Assembly: GCF_035046485.1 (NCBI RefSeq)
Contig: NC_085137.1
Location: 2,829,977-2,893,976 of the forward strand
Source: Aedes albopictus
Lineage: Eukaryota; Arthropoda; Insecta; Diptera; Culicidae
Reading direction: 5' to 3'
Length of the DNA: 64,000 bases
Part shown: positions 34,889 through 47,821 of the stretch, one piece after another
Layout of the letters: each line of letters begins with the position of its first letter
How positions within the stretch are numbered: position 1 is the stretch's first letter
Program-made: the position numbers and the translations under genes
The notes under the pieces: model-generated
Told to the model about the DNA's origin: nothing
Databases searched by the model: none
Seen by the model: the letters and a program-made list of their open reading frames with translations, nothing else

Positions 34889-36061
34889 TATAAGATTAGA
34901 TAAGAGTAGTTACGATTTTTCAAAGATGCTTTGACTGTACCTAACTCAACTCAGATATCATAGAAAACTACAGTTATTTTTTTTGTAAACACAAACTTAA
35001 ATCATACCGATAAAAATCTTAAAAAATGTAGTCGAGCTGCCAAGTTTCATCAATTAAAATAGGCGGTGTGCAGGACTGACATATTGTAGGTTCCTCGTTA
35101 TAGAAAAAGCAAGGTTGGATGTTAAAATACAACAATTGTTTTTAAGCTGGGCTCATTATGTACTTTGACAAATACGCAGTCTACTTCAAGCGCATAGAAT
35201 CTGCTTCCAACAAAATATTCATATATGTACCAGCATCCAAAAGATCGCAATATATATTAAGATTTCCGATTGATGCTTTGTAACTAAAAGGTTGTGACTG
35301 AGAATAGAATTAGCTGATGTTAAAATACACGTTAATGAAAAAAGGTTACGCAAGATTAGCGCAGACTGTTAGAAGACAGCTTCTACTATGACCAGGATTC
35401 AAGAATCTTGACCTACGCGAAGTTGTGAAGGAGACAACTACGTTATAAATGTGTTGGAAATGCAAGGGATGAAATTATTCAATATACCTAATTATTAAAA
35501 AGGTGCTCATAATCTCAAATTCAGATAAATTTCTTGCGAGAAAGGCAACATGGATATTGAAGAGATGGATATTATTTTAGATAAAAATTCGACCTACAAG
35601 TCATATAGTACGCAACAAACATATAATTTAAAAAAAGATTGCTTGAATTCCGGGATTAAGTACAATCATACATTATTGAGAAAATTATATCTTTAAACGC
35701 ACCAAAACTGGTACAAATCTCCAAGGGAATTATTTATTTGAGTTCATTTTTTACTAACAGTTTTCAGTCTTATCCAAAACCCCTTCTTTCAAAATATGAC
35801 CACAGATTATTATACTGAATAAGATTTGCAATAACACCGTAGAAATACACAAAATATTGCAATGATTTACAGAAGTGCAAAAAACCGATGGTACGGATAG
35901 AATAGAGACCACCGGTGCGCAAAGGCGACCAATCATTATTTTACTCACATGGAAACGAACGACCGGTGCGAAAATGGGTGGATAACGAATTTAAAAATCG
36001 TTAACGACGTGCTTTTGCGTGTGTAGTATTAAGCCCACGGGTGGGCTTGGTCTAATACATG

Positions 36062-36111
36062 GCACAAATTTCCCAAATGGAGCAGTACGTGCCTCTGGAG
36101 CCGACCTACTG
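36062..36111 (+). mobile_element. 50-bp LINE 3'-end insertion
   Basis: GCACAAATTTCCCAAATGG through GAGCCGACCTACTG matches the 3' end of the LINE at 53485-59482. The flanks AATACATG (36054-36061 and 36112-36119) are the target duplication. Confidence 0.75.
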
Positions 36112-37351
36112 AATACATGAATTGGGTCATGTAGATGTAATATGAATTTCCTAGGGGTGCTATGAGGCTTTTTGAGTACCGTAGACTGTGTTCTGGGATC
36201 ATTCTCCGTGTATAATATTTGGTTTAGAATGTTGAATTTGCGACACATATTTCGGAGTACTTTGGAGGCCTTAGAATAGCTCTAGGATGAGAACTTCAAC
36301 AGACTATGATGGGTAGTAATACATTGTAGCGTACATTCATCACAACAATTCCTCTTGACTATAGAAAAGACTTTAATATAAAATGTTTTAAAACAGAGAA
36401 AATATTGCATTTCTACCAAAAGAAGATCGTCCCAGGTGTTAACGGGTTAATAGAGAATAGATAAAAGTCAACTTTACCTGTTAGTGCTAAAAGATTACAA
36501 AAATAATTGAGAATATGCCTAGAAGCGATGATAGAAGCTGAAGTTCGGCATGGTTGTTCCGCCCTGTTTACATGTTCGTCTAGATTAGATGTAGTATAAT
36601 CGAGAAATTGCGGTGAGCGTAAGTAAGAGTTCAGATGGTACTTTCGCCCCCAAGGTATACTGAAACTGCGCAAATGAAACGCGTCCAGGGTGTTGCTATA
36701 TAACAAACCCAATACTTTAATTGGATGCTAAGGATAGCATTTTTTCGCTGGGATTGCAACTTAAGAAGCAGCTTGACACAGTCTTAAAATTACGAATCGA
36801 AATGAATTCTCTCCCGGATGTCAAAGACGATTAACAATCGTGCTATACATTATCGGAAATTACTTTTTACTAGAAAAAAAAACTAGGAAATAACCTTTTG
36901 CTTTGGGCAAAAAATGCCGCCGATCGATTGAGAAAAACTTCAATCTAACCAATTTGAATAGCTTTGAGCGCCAAACCGAGAGCAGCAAAGAGGCATTCGT
37001 GAAAGCCGCAACAACCGCAACCTCAATTTAGCCATTAATCAAAACTTGTGGTATTGTATCTGCCCAGTGAGCACTGAGCACAGCTCATTAATGCTAAATT
37101 ATGACGAACATTTGTCACTAATTTATTTAAACGTGTGAGAAATTGACGTGAAATTTAAAATTAATGACTTTTCCTCGCATTGGCTTTCGATGGATTGTTA
37201 CGCTATGCCGATGCCGCCGTCAATTCATCTCAATTAACCAATCGATTTTCGGGACTCACCGAAATTCTGCTGCTCTAAACAAACAATGGAAATCAACACG
37301 ATCGTCGTCGTGCACAGTAGCGCGCGCGGTCGGTGTTGCGGCTGTGATTAT

Positions 37352-37385
37352 TATAAATTATCTTTCTTCTTTGAGATTTTCACTC
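37352..37385 (+). promoter_or_regulatory. Candidate TATA plus initiator-like promoter
   Basis: TATAAATT begins at 37352 and TCACTC at 37380-37385, placing the initiator A 30 bp downstream. A good donor-like GGTAAGA lies at about 37420. The surrounding 250 bp is GC-richer than average. This is motif-level evidence only and no coding exon is attached. Confidence 0.25.
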
Positions 37386-38404
37386 GAAAACAACAATTCT
37401 CCGGCCTTAACGTGTGAGAATGGTAAGAAAGCGCCACCGTTCGTTCGTTGAGGAGAAAAGAGGCTCGCCATACGCTGAAGAGGCATGGGACACATACTCA
37501 GCTGTTTTCTCCGCGCCTTTCTTACGCGGCCGTCGTCGTGGCACTATTTCCTACCCGCCCTCTCGAGAGATTTTCGAGAATGGAAAATATCTTAATGTCT
37601 TTATAGCTTCGTTGTGGGCTTGCTGGCCTGGCCTCTGGACTGGCTGTGGAGGATGGTAACGCCTGAATCGATAGAGTAGAAGATAGTCGTCGCTTCCCTG
37701 TGTGAACTGAAGCCTATGTACGCGACGGTATGGGCTTTTTGTCGCTGTAGGCTCTCAGATGTTGGTAGGGTGGGTAAAGTTTTTAGTGATGTGGTAGCGG
37801 TTGGCGGTAGTGTAGAACATATCGGCTTTTCGGAGCTACTTTAATTTAACCGCCTTTGCCACCGCGCACGGGTTTCATGCTGGAGCATGCCGGTCGGTTT
37901 GAGCCGTATGCCGAAAGTCACGAAGATAATTTGTCATTTTGACACACAGAAAACGTACATAGAAGGAAATTATACTTAGGGGTGGGTGTATCGCTGAACA
38001 TTATAGACCTTTATGCATAATATCGAGCTGATTAAGTAGTTAACGAAATAATTGTAGGCTAATATTTTGACTGCTTGAATTACTCTATATGTTATAAAAG
38101 AGTACAATGTAACAAAGACATAAATCTTGTATCTTGATAAACTTTAAATTACGTTTTCTCTACCACTTTGATGATATTACCAATAGTACAAAAGAAGCGC
38201 CTTATTGTAATGACGAATTTCCTCAAAGACGCCTTGACGCTGACCGGCATGATTTAATCTGTCGCTGTGCATTATAGTAGCTGGGTACTGGGAGTTAAAT
38301 TTGTTTAAAAAATCATAAAAAACATCATTTGATAAAATTACTCTCGAGAGCTTGACGGAGTTTCGTGAAATTTTGATGTTTGCTGCACAACCTTTGCAGC
38401 TCCG

Positions 38405-38575
38405 TGATACATCTAGTCTAGTCTAGTCTAGTCCACACATACACAGCCATTCATTGAAAGAATCCTGAAAATGTTAGAATCGACAAAATCTATCATTGTT
38501 CTTGTCATTATTAATGCTTGCAGTATATCAAAGATGCATTACAAGCATTGAAGCGGCCAGGCCTGCTGTGCAGCG
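38405..38575 (+). repeat. Dispersed retroelement-type repeat, copy 3
   Basis: A (TCTAG)n run at 38411-38431 precedes TTGAAAGAATCCTG, TTGTCATTATTAATGC and GCGGCCAGGCCTGCTGTGC, matching copy 1 in order and content but on the opposite strand. Confidence 0.55.
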
Positions 38576-38660
38576 TTATTTTATATTACCGTAGATTTTC
38601 ACATCATATCCGTAGCACGGGGACATTTCGTACCAACCGTTTCGTGAAAAGTGAGATTAA

Positions 38661-39335
38661 GGGGTTATATATGTTGAGGTCGAGCACAAAATAACGACTT
38701 TTTAATTCTTTTATCTTAAAGTATAAGTTCTTAAGAATGCTGTGTTAAATTTTCATAGAGATCCAAGCAATAAAAGCAAAGATATAGCGTTTTGCGCCTC
38801 GCTCCCTTACGGGCGCGTAGTGTATACTTGAAACTTTAAACGCGATTATCTCGGAAATATGTTTTCCAAAAACGTCGATGCGGTGACTACGATTGCGGAA
38901 ATAGTTCTCAACTGATTTCAACCAAATTGTTTTTGAGTGTTTACTTTTCATGTGTCGTATTCTTGAACGATCAACATTTTCCAAAAAACAAATCATATCA
39001 GTGTTATGATTTTTTTTTCATACATTTTTTGCATGAAAAAAGTGATTTATTTTTGGAAACAATCCTCTCCGTTTGGAAACACATAAATAGCTAACACTCA
39101 AAAAAAAAAAAAAAAAATCTCCGCGTCGACGTTTTTGGAAAACATACTTTCCAGATAATCGCGATAAAGTTTCAAGTATGCACTTCGCTCCTGTAAGGGA
39201 GCGAGGCGCAAAACGCTATATCTTTGCTTTTACTGCTATTGGATCTCTATGAAAAGTTGACACAGCATTCTGAGGAACCCATACTTTAAGATAATTAAAA
39301 TAAACAAAATCGTTTTTGTGCTCGACCTCAACCGC
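38661..39335. mobile_element. 675-bp foldback, TTAA on both sides
   Basis: TTGAGGTCGAGCACAAAA near the left end is mirrored near the right end. Arms of about 230 bp include GCGTTTTGCGCCTCGCTCCC and its inverse. TTAA lies next to both ends (38657-38660 and 39336-39339), which would fit a piggyBac-type insertion, but the outermost bases match poorly, so the flank may be coincidental. Confidence 0.65.
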
Positions 39336-39339
39336 TTAA

Positions 39340-40464
39340 CATACAGCTACGTTGGGAGTGACTTTGCTTAGAAAGTTAATGTCACCCCATGTTCTCTGGA
39401 ATCCTGATGGGACAAAAGTATTTTCACAGTTTTCCTTGATTCTGAAGCTTAGGCTTGGACGCTTTTAAACACGATATCAAAAGTAATGCTATGCGACCCT
39501 CCCGTTATAAACATTTTCATGCAATATTTTGTTACATACATTGACCCGAGTATTAAAAATAAGAAAAATCTCTCCAAATTTACTGTAGTTGTTGTTAAAA
39601 CTGTCACTCTGATATCCATCGTAGTCAGTACTCTTTAGTAACACCGGTAACAAAAGAAATGATAATAGAAGCACCTGCATGGATGACAGATTCCTCTTAT
39701 TAACCGGTAAAACATTATTACTTTTTCCTTTTTCTTTTTTTTTTCTACATCGAACCAAGCATTACTAGTAGAATCTTAAATAATCCTATTTGATATCAGA
39801 TTGAAACTGTTTATGATTAACCTAAATCTTCTCATATCCATCATTTAGAATCATTTCGAAAAGTAACAAACTTCTTCTCTGACGGATGGCGTAGTGCAAA
39901 CAGCAATTTCACATTGAAACCGGCCAAACCGATATTATATATATGTATATAAATGTGTATGATCACTTAGTTCATGTTTCCCGAATTATGCTAAATGAGG
40001 AGCAGTTATAATTTCCAGAGTAACTCAATTAAATTGTAAATTAAATTATCAAATGATCAAATTCAATTTTTAAAATAAAATTATTTGAAATTTACGGCTA
40101 CTGGAAACTTGTACCGTAGTAGTCCTGAATAATGCTGATCACTTCTTCTTGCTATAAAATCACATATAATGCTAATAATCCAAAAAAAATATTTTTGAAG
40201 CATGTACCGAAGGGGCCTTTATCAGGCTCCACTAGCGAAAGTTTGGCAAAAATTACAACCAGGGTGCAAAATGTTCACAGGCATCAGGGTGCAAAAATGA
40301 TATAGTCGCTCCGCCTCTTCACACAATCATTCATTTCGTGGTCATTGAATAATAAGCCGATCGAGAAACATCATCATAATTACCTACGTTTCTGGCTGCG
40401 ATTCTCACCAAAAACACTCCACAACAACCAAAAGGGACAAGCACAATTAAATGTTATCGAAACG
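39340..40464. other. No gene seen
   Basis: AT-rich unique DNA. No repeat pair or credible coding frame. Confidence 0.5.
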
Positions 40465-40468
40465 TTAA

Positions 40469-40584
40469 CCCTAAAAGGGATACCTTCATGGCCTCGGTTT
40501 CGTCACCTCGCTGAGTGTGTTCCATCAAAGACGAGCTCTGAAAGGCACCTGGGGTCCAATGGACCCCAGGTATACCTTTTAGGG
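40469..40584. mobile_element. 116-bp piggyBac-type MITE
   Basis: CCCTAAAAGGGATACCT and the inverse of the right end CCCTAAAAGGTATACCT flank a 116-bp body. TTAA lies on both sides (40465-40468 and 40585-40588). CCC ends with a TTAA duplication are the piggyBac signature. The short palindrome GGGGTCCAATGGACCCC is internal. Confidence 0.85.
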
Positions 40585-40588
40585 TTAA

Positions 40589-41530
40589 TATTGTATCAGC
40601 AGTTTAACAGTTTATAAAATGTCTACAAATATTTATTGATTTACATACAGTTGACAAACGAGTAAGTGAGTAGCTGAATATGAACATGCAGGCAAGCGAA
40701 TTACAATTGTCGCCCGGTGAACTTTTGTGCGTCTGCTCGAAAATTTTGCGCACTGATTACAACACACAACATTTTTTTAAATAAAATCTGAAATCATTGG
40801 CATGAGCATCATGAAGTCTTAATCAATAATCAGATAATTAATTTATATCAAAAGTGTTTCCAATGATGCAGAGTGATAGCATCCTTAGCTTACAACTGCA
40901 CGACTTACGACATAGACCCTATAATGATAAACTTCCCCCCGTCGATCAATTTCCTCCTAGATTTATCTGGAATAGTACAGATTTTTCAGAAGGTTTCGGT
41001 GTAGATTCTGTACGGTACAGAGTTTTAGGAAAAATACAGATAGAACTGTAGGAAAAACTCAATATAATAGCAATTGAACTATTGGTACAGATACAAATGT
41101 GGCGAAATGAGTACAAGGCATGCATATTGCCCCTAATACGGAAATGCAGGCGGTCTTTTATCTCGATTCGAGGTGCCCTTTAGAATTAGAAATCCTTGAC
41201 GAATATTAAGCCCCTATGGCAGCAGCAATTGGCCGAGCGTTTATGGCATTAGCATCTGGCGCTGCAACAAATGAGAAGTAGCTAACCGGGCAGACGAAGT
41301 AAATAGTTATAAAAAGAAGAAAGCAAATCAAATAAAAAAAGATGTAAATATAAAAAGAATGTGTACGAGAATTATTTCAAGAATTTATTCCGGAATTCTT
41401 TCGAGGTATCTTAAAAATGAATTGATGAATTTTTGTAAGAGAACATTGCGGAATTATGAGGAATTATCTCTCGAATTACGCGAGGGGATTCCAAGCTAAA
41501 TATCCAGATGAGTTTAATAAAAAAGAACTT
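40589..41530. other. No gene seen
   Basis: Unique AT-rich DNA. From about 41380 it contains degenerate gaattcc-type units like those at 25-28 kb, and these resume after the SINE at about 41713-41940. Confidence 0.45.
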
Positions 41531-41533
41531 GGG

Positions 41534-41712
41534 AGAGCGGACCTGGTGTGATGGTTCAACACGTGACTCTCACGCCGAGCACCTGGGATCGAATCCCACT
41601 CCCGACAAACTCGCAAAATGTGAGTTTTTCCTTCAGCGTGTAAAGTAAAGTAAAGCGTGTGTCCCGAGATGAACTACCCTAGGGCTAAAAATCTCGTTAA
41701 TATAGATAAAAA
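41534..41712 (+). mobile_element. Feilai-type tRNA-related SINE
   Basis: The tRNA-like head contains CCTGGTGTGATGGTT (A-box region) and GGGATCGAATCCCACTCCC (B box). The body has AAAATGTGAGTTTTTCCTTC and GTCCCGAGATGAACTA. It ends in AAAATCTCGTTAATATAGAT plus a short A run. This matches the Feilai family described from Aedes aegypti. A clear target duplication is not visible. Confidence 0.8.
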
Positions 41713-42623
41713 TGGAATTTGTAGCAAAATTCCTTGGAGAACTTATGGAAAACCTATGAAATAATTATTTAAGAAGCAAATCTGTGGAATAATTGGACAA
41801 ATATGAACTATTGAAACTTTCTGTGCTAATTTTTGAAGGTATTCCTGGGAAAATTCCTAAGCTATGTGTGTTCAACGCGTTAAACAAAGTACAGCAGCGC
41901 AACTACTGAAGAATCTAGATGAATTTCTTGGCAGATAACTAAGAGAAATTTGTTAGACACATTTTTGCTCAACAACTGCTGGTGGGAATCGCTTGGTTTC
42001 CAATGTGGAACATGAAATTTGGACGTTCAAAAAATTTGCGCATATTTCCAATTATAACGTTTGAATGCCTGAAGTATTCAAGAACTTTCGCATGATACCT
42101 GCCGACGCTATTGAAAGCCATTGATCGATTCGACTCGACTCACCTCATTAAATGTTCAAACAAACACTTTTCATTGAATCGGCTTATGTTCACGAATGGT
42201 ATTTCGTAGTCGGTTAACATAACATTGATCATCTCAGTGATCAATGTTTCTTTGTGTACCCTTACTTTCTAAATTCGGGTTCTATGTTGTCCAATTTCTT
42301 ACAAGTTGGAATACAAGATACATTCTTGTTCATTCTGGTTTGATACGTTAATAAGGATGTTTTAGAACGAAACTAAAAATCTACCTACTTATTTTAGTTA
42401 TGGTGATCTTACGCACCATTCATTATCGACAGACAGCTTATATGAATTTCTGAAATTAGGTAGTTGTTCAAAAATGAAGTAAACCGTCTCAATATTGGTC
42501 AATAGCATTTTCCATTGTATGACGTAAAACGATATTGAAACATAGAACTACGCATGCAAATTGAAATAGTTACCAATGCCAGCGCTTCAAGTGTCTGTAA
42601 AAAGTAAGGAATAATATAAAACT

Positions 42624-42690
42624 TTTTTTTATATCTGTATTAACGAGATTTTTAACCCTGGGCTAGTTCATCTCGGATAATTTAAAACTT
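42624..42690 (-). mobile_element. Truncated Feilai-type SINE 3' end
   Basis: On the minus strand it reads CCGAGATGAACTAGCCCAGG, then TTAAAAATCTCGTTAATACA and an A run, i.e. the Feilai tail without its tRNA-like head. Confidence 0.7.
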
Positions 42691-42789
42691 AGCACGCATA
42701 TAAATTTAACTAAATTTGGATACAATATGACATATACAGCTTTCTCTCAATTTTTCAACCATCAAAAGATACAACAAAAATAATTGTTA

Positions 42790-43238
42790 CGAATGGTTGC
42801 ACTCTTCGACATAACGTACAAATAATGTTTCTCTTTGTACGTTATAACGAAGTGTACGTTATATCGAAGCAGGAAAAAAACATTTTTTATGTCAGTGTTG
42901 CTGAATTCGACGTGAAATTATGATAATAATTTAACCCCAAATTATGATTTCGATAAAATTCACAAAACGAATAATGAAAAACATGAGTTTTCACGAAAAA
43001 GTAATTTCGTTTTTTATGCTTCGCAATTACGTACACTTTTTTTTTTCCTAATTGGCGCTAATTCTAAGTAACAAGGCTAATGCTGCTACAAAACATTGAT
43101 TTGAGTAATTTCGTAGTTTATCTGAGGCATATTACTGGGAAAAATAAAAACGTTTCAATTTTGTACGTTATATAGATGCAAAATGTACGTTACATAAAAT
43201 TCGCTATATCGAGGGTATGTTATATCGAAGAATACCTG
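42790..43238. mobile_element. TA-flanked MITE with TTCGATATAACGTAC repeats
   Basis: The right end reads GTATGTTATATCGAAGAATACCTG then TA. The left end after TA carries a diverged inverse with CACTCTTCGACATAACGTAC. GTACGTTATA/TATAACGTAC motifs recur internally. The left terminus is degenerate. Confidence 0.55.
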
Positions 43239-43240
43239 TA

Positions 43241-43628
43241 CTAAATGCTTACAACGTTCATAAACAAAGTTTATGCAATTCAGTATTAAAATTTCTATTT
43301 TATACTACTCATTTAAGCATTATAATGCCCTGCTTTTCCGTACTGGTTCATTATGGAACTAAAATCAGTTGAATAATGAAAAAAAAATATTGCATAAAAT
43401 ATTGTATCAACTTTTTGCAACTCATTACATAAATAACTATTGCGCTTCAAGTGTCTGTAGAAAAGTAAATAACACTATAAAACCAATCATATAAATATGA
43501 CTCAATTTGGACACAATACATCCTTTTTTTTATACATATAGGTTTTAAACCAAGGTTCATTTGCCTCTTGTACACACAATACATATGACAAATTGCTTTC
43601 TTTATTTTTTTTATAAATCAACAAAAGG
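43241..43628. other. No gene seen
   Basis: AT-rich spacer, with a weak SINE-tail-like segment near 43520-43580. Confidence 0.4.
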
Positions 43629-43750
43629 ATGAATGAGAATAAATTTGTCCCAGTAATAGCTGCAGCTGTAATAACAGACAAAATAATATTACACTGTGAC
43701 TTGCAACAGTATAGCTATGAGACATACAAATTTCACTACGAAGTACATAT

Positions 43751-44149
43751 TTGCATTACTTTCGAGAAGACCGTAAGATGCAGCCCAAATGCAATCAACT
43801 TTGTACAAGACAAAATCCGTTCGAACTATTTTGGTCTTCTTGCAACTCATCTCTCGATGAAGCAAGGCAACGAAAAATTAACCCCGAGGGTGAAATTACC
43901 GATCACGCGATTGGCGATGATGCCGTCGATGATTTATTTTAATAGCATGTTCAATAAGCTGAGGAATTTTTGCAAGGAAAAATAAATAAATACGAAGCCA
44001 CACCGATCGATATTGCACCGCTGCTCGGATCGGACAGTCCGCCGAACCGAAGACGGTTGAAAGAGCGCACAGTGCCTTTACACTACCATAGCTTACTCGT
44101 GTGGATATTCATATTCGATTTTGATGTAATGATAAACATAAAAAGATAA
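43751..44149 (+). pseudogene. Unrecognised, frameshifted protein-like segment
   Basis: One frame is open at 43751-43942 and ends in an acidic stretch GDDAVDDLF before TAA. The same frame is closed for a few codons and reopens at 43958-44149, containing KYEATPIDIAPLLGSD and then RRRLKERT. Across the closed gap a neighbouring frame is open (43933-43978, FNSMFNK), which suggests small indels rather than an intron, although an intron cannot be excluded. Codon composition is GC-richer than the flanks. I recognise no family. It could be a decayed host gene, a decayed transposon or viral insert, or a real exon with sequencing errors. Confidence 0.35.
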
Positions 44150-45967
44150 GATACACAACCAAGACAGCGTCGGTAATAACAGAAATAATAATCGGAATCG
44201 AGCGCACAGAGCGAAATACACTCCGCCCCTTTTTCTTCGACACCGAACGAATACCCGACGGCCCCGACTGGCATGGGCCGCGCGCGGTACGGTCTCAATG
44301 TATGGTGGTCTACAATTTGCACAGCTCAGATCTGGAATGCAACATTACCCCGACGGGGTGGGATTGTGGGCAACGGAACACGATATCTTGCAGCTCTTCA
44401 TGTAACACAACACACGAGATGAAATCCTAATGTCATCATTTTAATATTTAATATACATATAAATGATGTACCCTTTTGCTGGTCGCTGTTGGCGGGAACT
44501 GCCGGTTCGCAGGATCAGCACTGGTCTCTTTCGATGTTCGTGCGTATGCGAGAGTGTTGTATTTCTGAAGTAGTTTGCGAGAGCAACCATCGAACATCGT
44601 GGGTATGTGTGTTTGAACGATGCACTATTAAATTTATTGATTTTTCACTCTCCGGTTTCTTCTTCCACGAGTGCCCAGATCTGAAGCTCTTCGGTACAGC
44701 AAAAGCCTTCGCGAAAACTCCGGGCACCGACAGGGTTCCATGACACCTATTGGCCTACCCCTCCCACGTGCTGTAGACCCACAGAATGACGAATGAATCA
44801 TAATCAGCGGAGAGTTCGAGGTTTTGCTGTAACGAAAACAACGACAAAAAACTATCTCTCAGCCTCTCAGCTTTGCCGCGAAGGTAGTGTACAAATGCAG
44901 AAACCGAAAGACCACTGAATCTAAAGTTTTCGTTGCGATCAAATTTAATTCCAGTTTGCGGCGATTCGTCTGGTGGTGTGAGTTGCGACAATACCTTCAA
45001 ACATACTTATGCTTGAACCAACACAGATAAACGGCAAGTGGGCGTGTCTTTCCCCTTAAATGCACACAGTGCAGTTGGTGATTACACACATATCAGCCCG
45101 GATTGTCTTACTGCATGTTTGATTGAGGGGAATTGTATGCTAGTATGCAGAGGGGAAATCGTATATCGAAATGTGATCGTCTCGGTTGTATTGGAATTTG
45201 GTCTTATATGAATTTATAAATATGCATACACAAACACTGGAAACATGAAGAAGGTGGTCTCTTTGAATTATGATTTGTTTATTAATTTTCTTTTATTACA
45301 CATTCTCTTCCGACGGTGCAAAGGCTAGCAGAACAACGACGCTGGTTGGTTCCCGGAACGATGGCTCTCTTACAGCAGGTACAGTGGGCAGTCAGCCTGA
45401 TGAGATTGAGGCTGAGCGGTGGGTAGCCCAAGGCAGTCCGGACGGAGTTGCATAAGAGAGAACCCGTTTTGCCAGGAACTGATGTACCTTGCCAGCGGGC
45501 TTTCTTCTGAACCTTAGCTGCGGCGGGATACGATGCATGCGTAGTACGACAGATTTACTAAATTCAATTCGTTCTTGGAAAAACGAAAACGATGAATTTG
45601 AAGAATCAACTGTTTCAAAAACAAATCAATCTGGTCGTAGTTCATTGAAGAAATTAGTAATCTCTTTTCATTCCATTGAACAATTGTTTTCTTCTGTTAT
45701 ACTTATTTGGAAAATAATAGAGAATACTAAATATTCCTTCGATTTAAGTATGACTCTGAGTGTTTAAATAACATATAACACAAATTTACATAATCAGGTA
45801 AACTAAATAACACTAAATTTACAAGACGTGTAAATCTCATTATGTTTATCTGTGTAAGTTTGCTTTTAGCATATTTCTCCTAAATACTAATTCATAGTTG
45901 TGACTCAGTTTATGAAACACAATAACATAAACTAGAACATTCTGAAATGCAATGATCTCTAGCTCTA
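44150..45967. other. Unique, partly GC-rich DNA; no gene called
   Basis: GC-richer islands lie at 44190-44400, 44480-44760 and 45290-45550. The frame at 45270-45455 follows a pyrimidine-rich tract and an AG, and could be a small exon, but no family is recognised. Other frames look like chance. Confidence 0.35.
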
Positions 45968-46020
45968 ATGGTACAAACTACTCAAATGGAGGAGAACGTG
46001 TCTCTGAAGCCACCTACTGA
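45968..46020 (+). mobile_element. Short LINE 3'-end fragment
   Basis: CAAATGGAGGAGAACGTG...GCCACCTACTG matches the LINE 3' end at 53.5 kb with several changes. Target duplication is unclear, so this is an older or degraded insertion. Confidence 0.55.
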
Positions 46021-47819
46021 TGCATGATATTGATATCAGACAGATAACACACTCTTCTTCTGTGTAGGCAAAAATAAAAATTGCAGTTTATTTGAGGTTT
46101 GTATAACTACATTAATCTCCTGTCCTCATTTTAGAAATCATGAGCTTACAACACTTTTTAGAGTTAATAAATAAATATCTGTAAGTAAAATTGTAAAATT
46201 GTAAGCGTTTATGGAAAAGATAGTACAAATAATTTTACAATTAACTATGTTTACTCCGCCATTCAAACATCCTATAATTCCAATCATCATGGAAATCGAC
46301 AATACATCAGTGTTGACATCTACTTTGTTATTAAAGTTTAGGCTAAAAGGATCATTATTATTATTCGTATTGTGTAGGATGGATTGCAGAAAGGTTTCTC
46401 AGATCAAGCCTTTTTTGATTCCAGTTTCGGAATAACTGTAAAATTGTTGCCGTTTGCGCATTGCGATCGAAATGTTCAAGCATTTTGAATTGAAAACAAA
46501 AATTATTTTACATTTTCTTCATAACGGATTCATACTTTTGTGAAAATATGAAACCGATAATGGATTTCCTGAAAAGAAAAGATAACACATCGGATTGGAT
46601 ATTGTGGTCTAACCCACTACCGTACACTACGACACTTGTTCAGTAGTTCTAATATGACGATCAAAATAACTATGAAGCTGTAAAGCAAGCATTACATTTA
46701 GATATTTAACTGAGGTTAATGTCAAGTCACAGGCAAGCAGACGTCACACTCTGATAATTCCCATCGTACACCAATTTAACGGTATATTTAAAAAATTGAT
46801 GGTTGGCCAGCTAGCCTTCCGTGGCGCTCGCATCGTTTTTGTTCGAGTTTGAAGTTTGCCCACTACCGCCACCTATTTGATGATGGCAAAAGGTTATTGA
46901 GACCATAACTAATAGGACACAATCGGTGAAGTACTAGAATTAAAGTAATGAGCTTAATTTTTGTATAATGAGAAGGTCAACTCTCCGTTTCAGCAATGAA
47001 ATGGTTGAAAAAGCGTGGGTGTTATGATTCCTTACCTAATTTAATGCTGTTTGAGCAAAACTTTGGGTAACAGTGTTGTTGTTTTCTCCATTTCTTGCAA
47101 TTTAAACATACCTTTCTTAGGTGTACACAACTAATATTCATTTTCCATCCCTCAGCTGTTGCAATGACATTGTCAGGACAGCAGAACAGTGAGTGGCGGT
47201 GAAGAATCACTACGGTGCACACTACGGTGAACCCAGCATTCAGAAGGTTGTCAAAGCCCAAACGATACGCTTGGGCAAGTTGCAAGAATGCCGGATTGCA
47301 ACCCTGAAGAAATCCGGATGGTGCAAAACGACGTGGACTACAGCGGACAAGGTAATGTAAGGCACATTAACGTGGACTCAGTGTCCATGTGAAGATGTTG
47401 AACCAAATAAATGAAAAATGAGTCCCCGAGAACCCCAATGCCTTGAATTATTCTTGTAAGGCATTGTTTGTGCCATTAAACTTTCAAAACTATCCATGAA
47501 GAGTGCTTTATGATTCATTGATAACTTTTCAATATTCCAAAGAAGCATACCAGAAAACCATAATGCAGCCATTTGGATCCATGAAAAAAAGTCGAATGGT
47601 CCCTTCTTCTCGTAAAATTTAGCATTATAAAATTTCAGAATTCCAGGAAATGACTGAAACGATCCGTAGAATTATTCATTCAACATCGATGCCTAGAAAA
47701 ATAGTCAATGATCCATAACAAAGAGGAAACGATCTATAGAAAATATGAAAAGGATCCATACCAAAGGTCTAAAGAAATTACGGATAATTCATAAATAGGG
47801 AATATGATACATAAAAGTA
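46021..47819. other. No gene seen
   Basis: AT-rich unique DNA. The minus frame at 47022-47285 (87 codons) has several cysteines but no recognised domain. Confidence 0.45.
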
Positions 47820-47821
47820 TA

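Larger units (their letters stand above)
34891..38656. other. Largely unique DNA, no gene seen
   Basis: The stretch is mostly unique. Within it I mark a LINE scrap at 36062-36111, a TATA/initiator candidate at 37352-37385 and a dispersed repeat at 38405-38575. The part at 36900-37160 has several ATTAAT/TAATT homeodomain-like sites and could be regulatory. Frames at 37164-37451 and 37414-37659 have no recognised product. Confidence 0.4.

Noticed and set aside
45270..45455. Small coding exon ending in ...SPDGVA
   Set aside because: A pyrimidine tract and AG precede it and composition is coding-like, but no family is recognised and no partner exon is in sight. Left as unique DNA.
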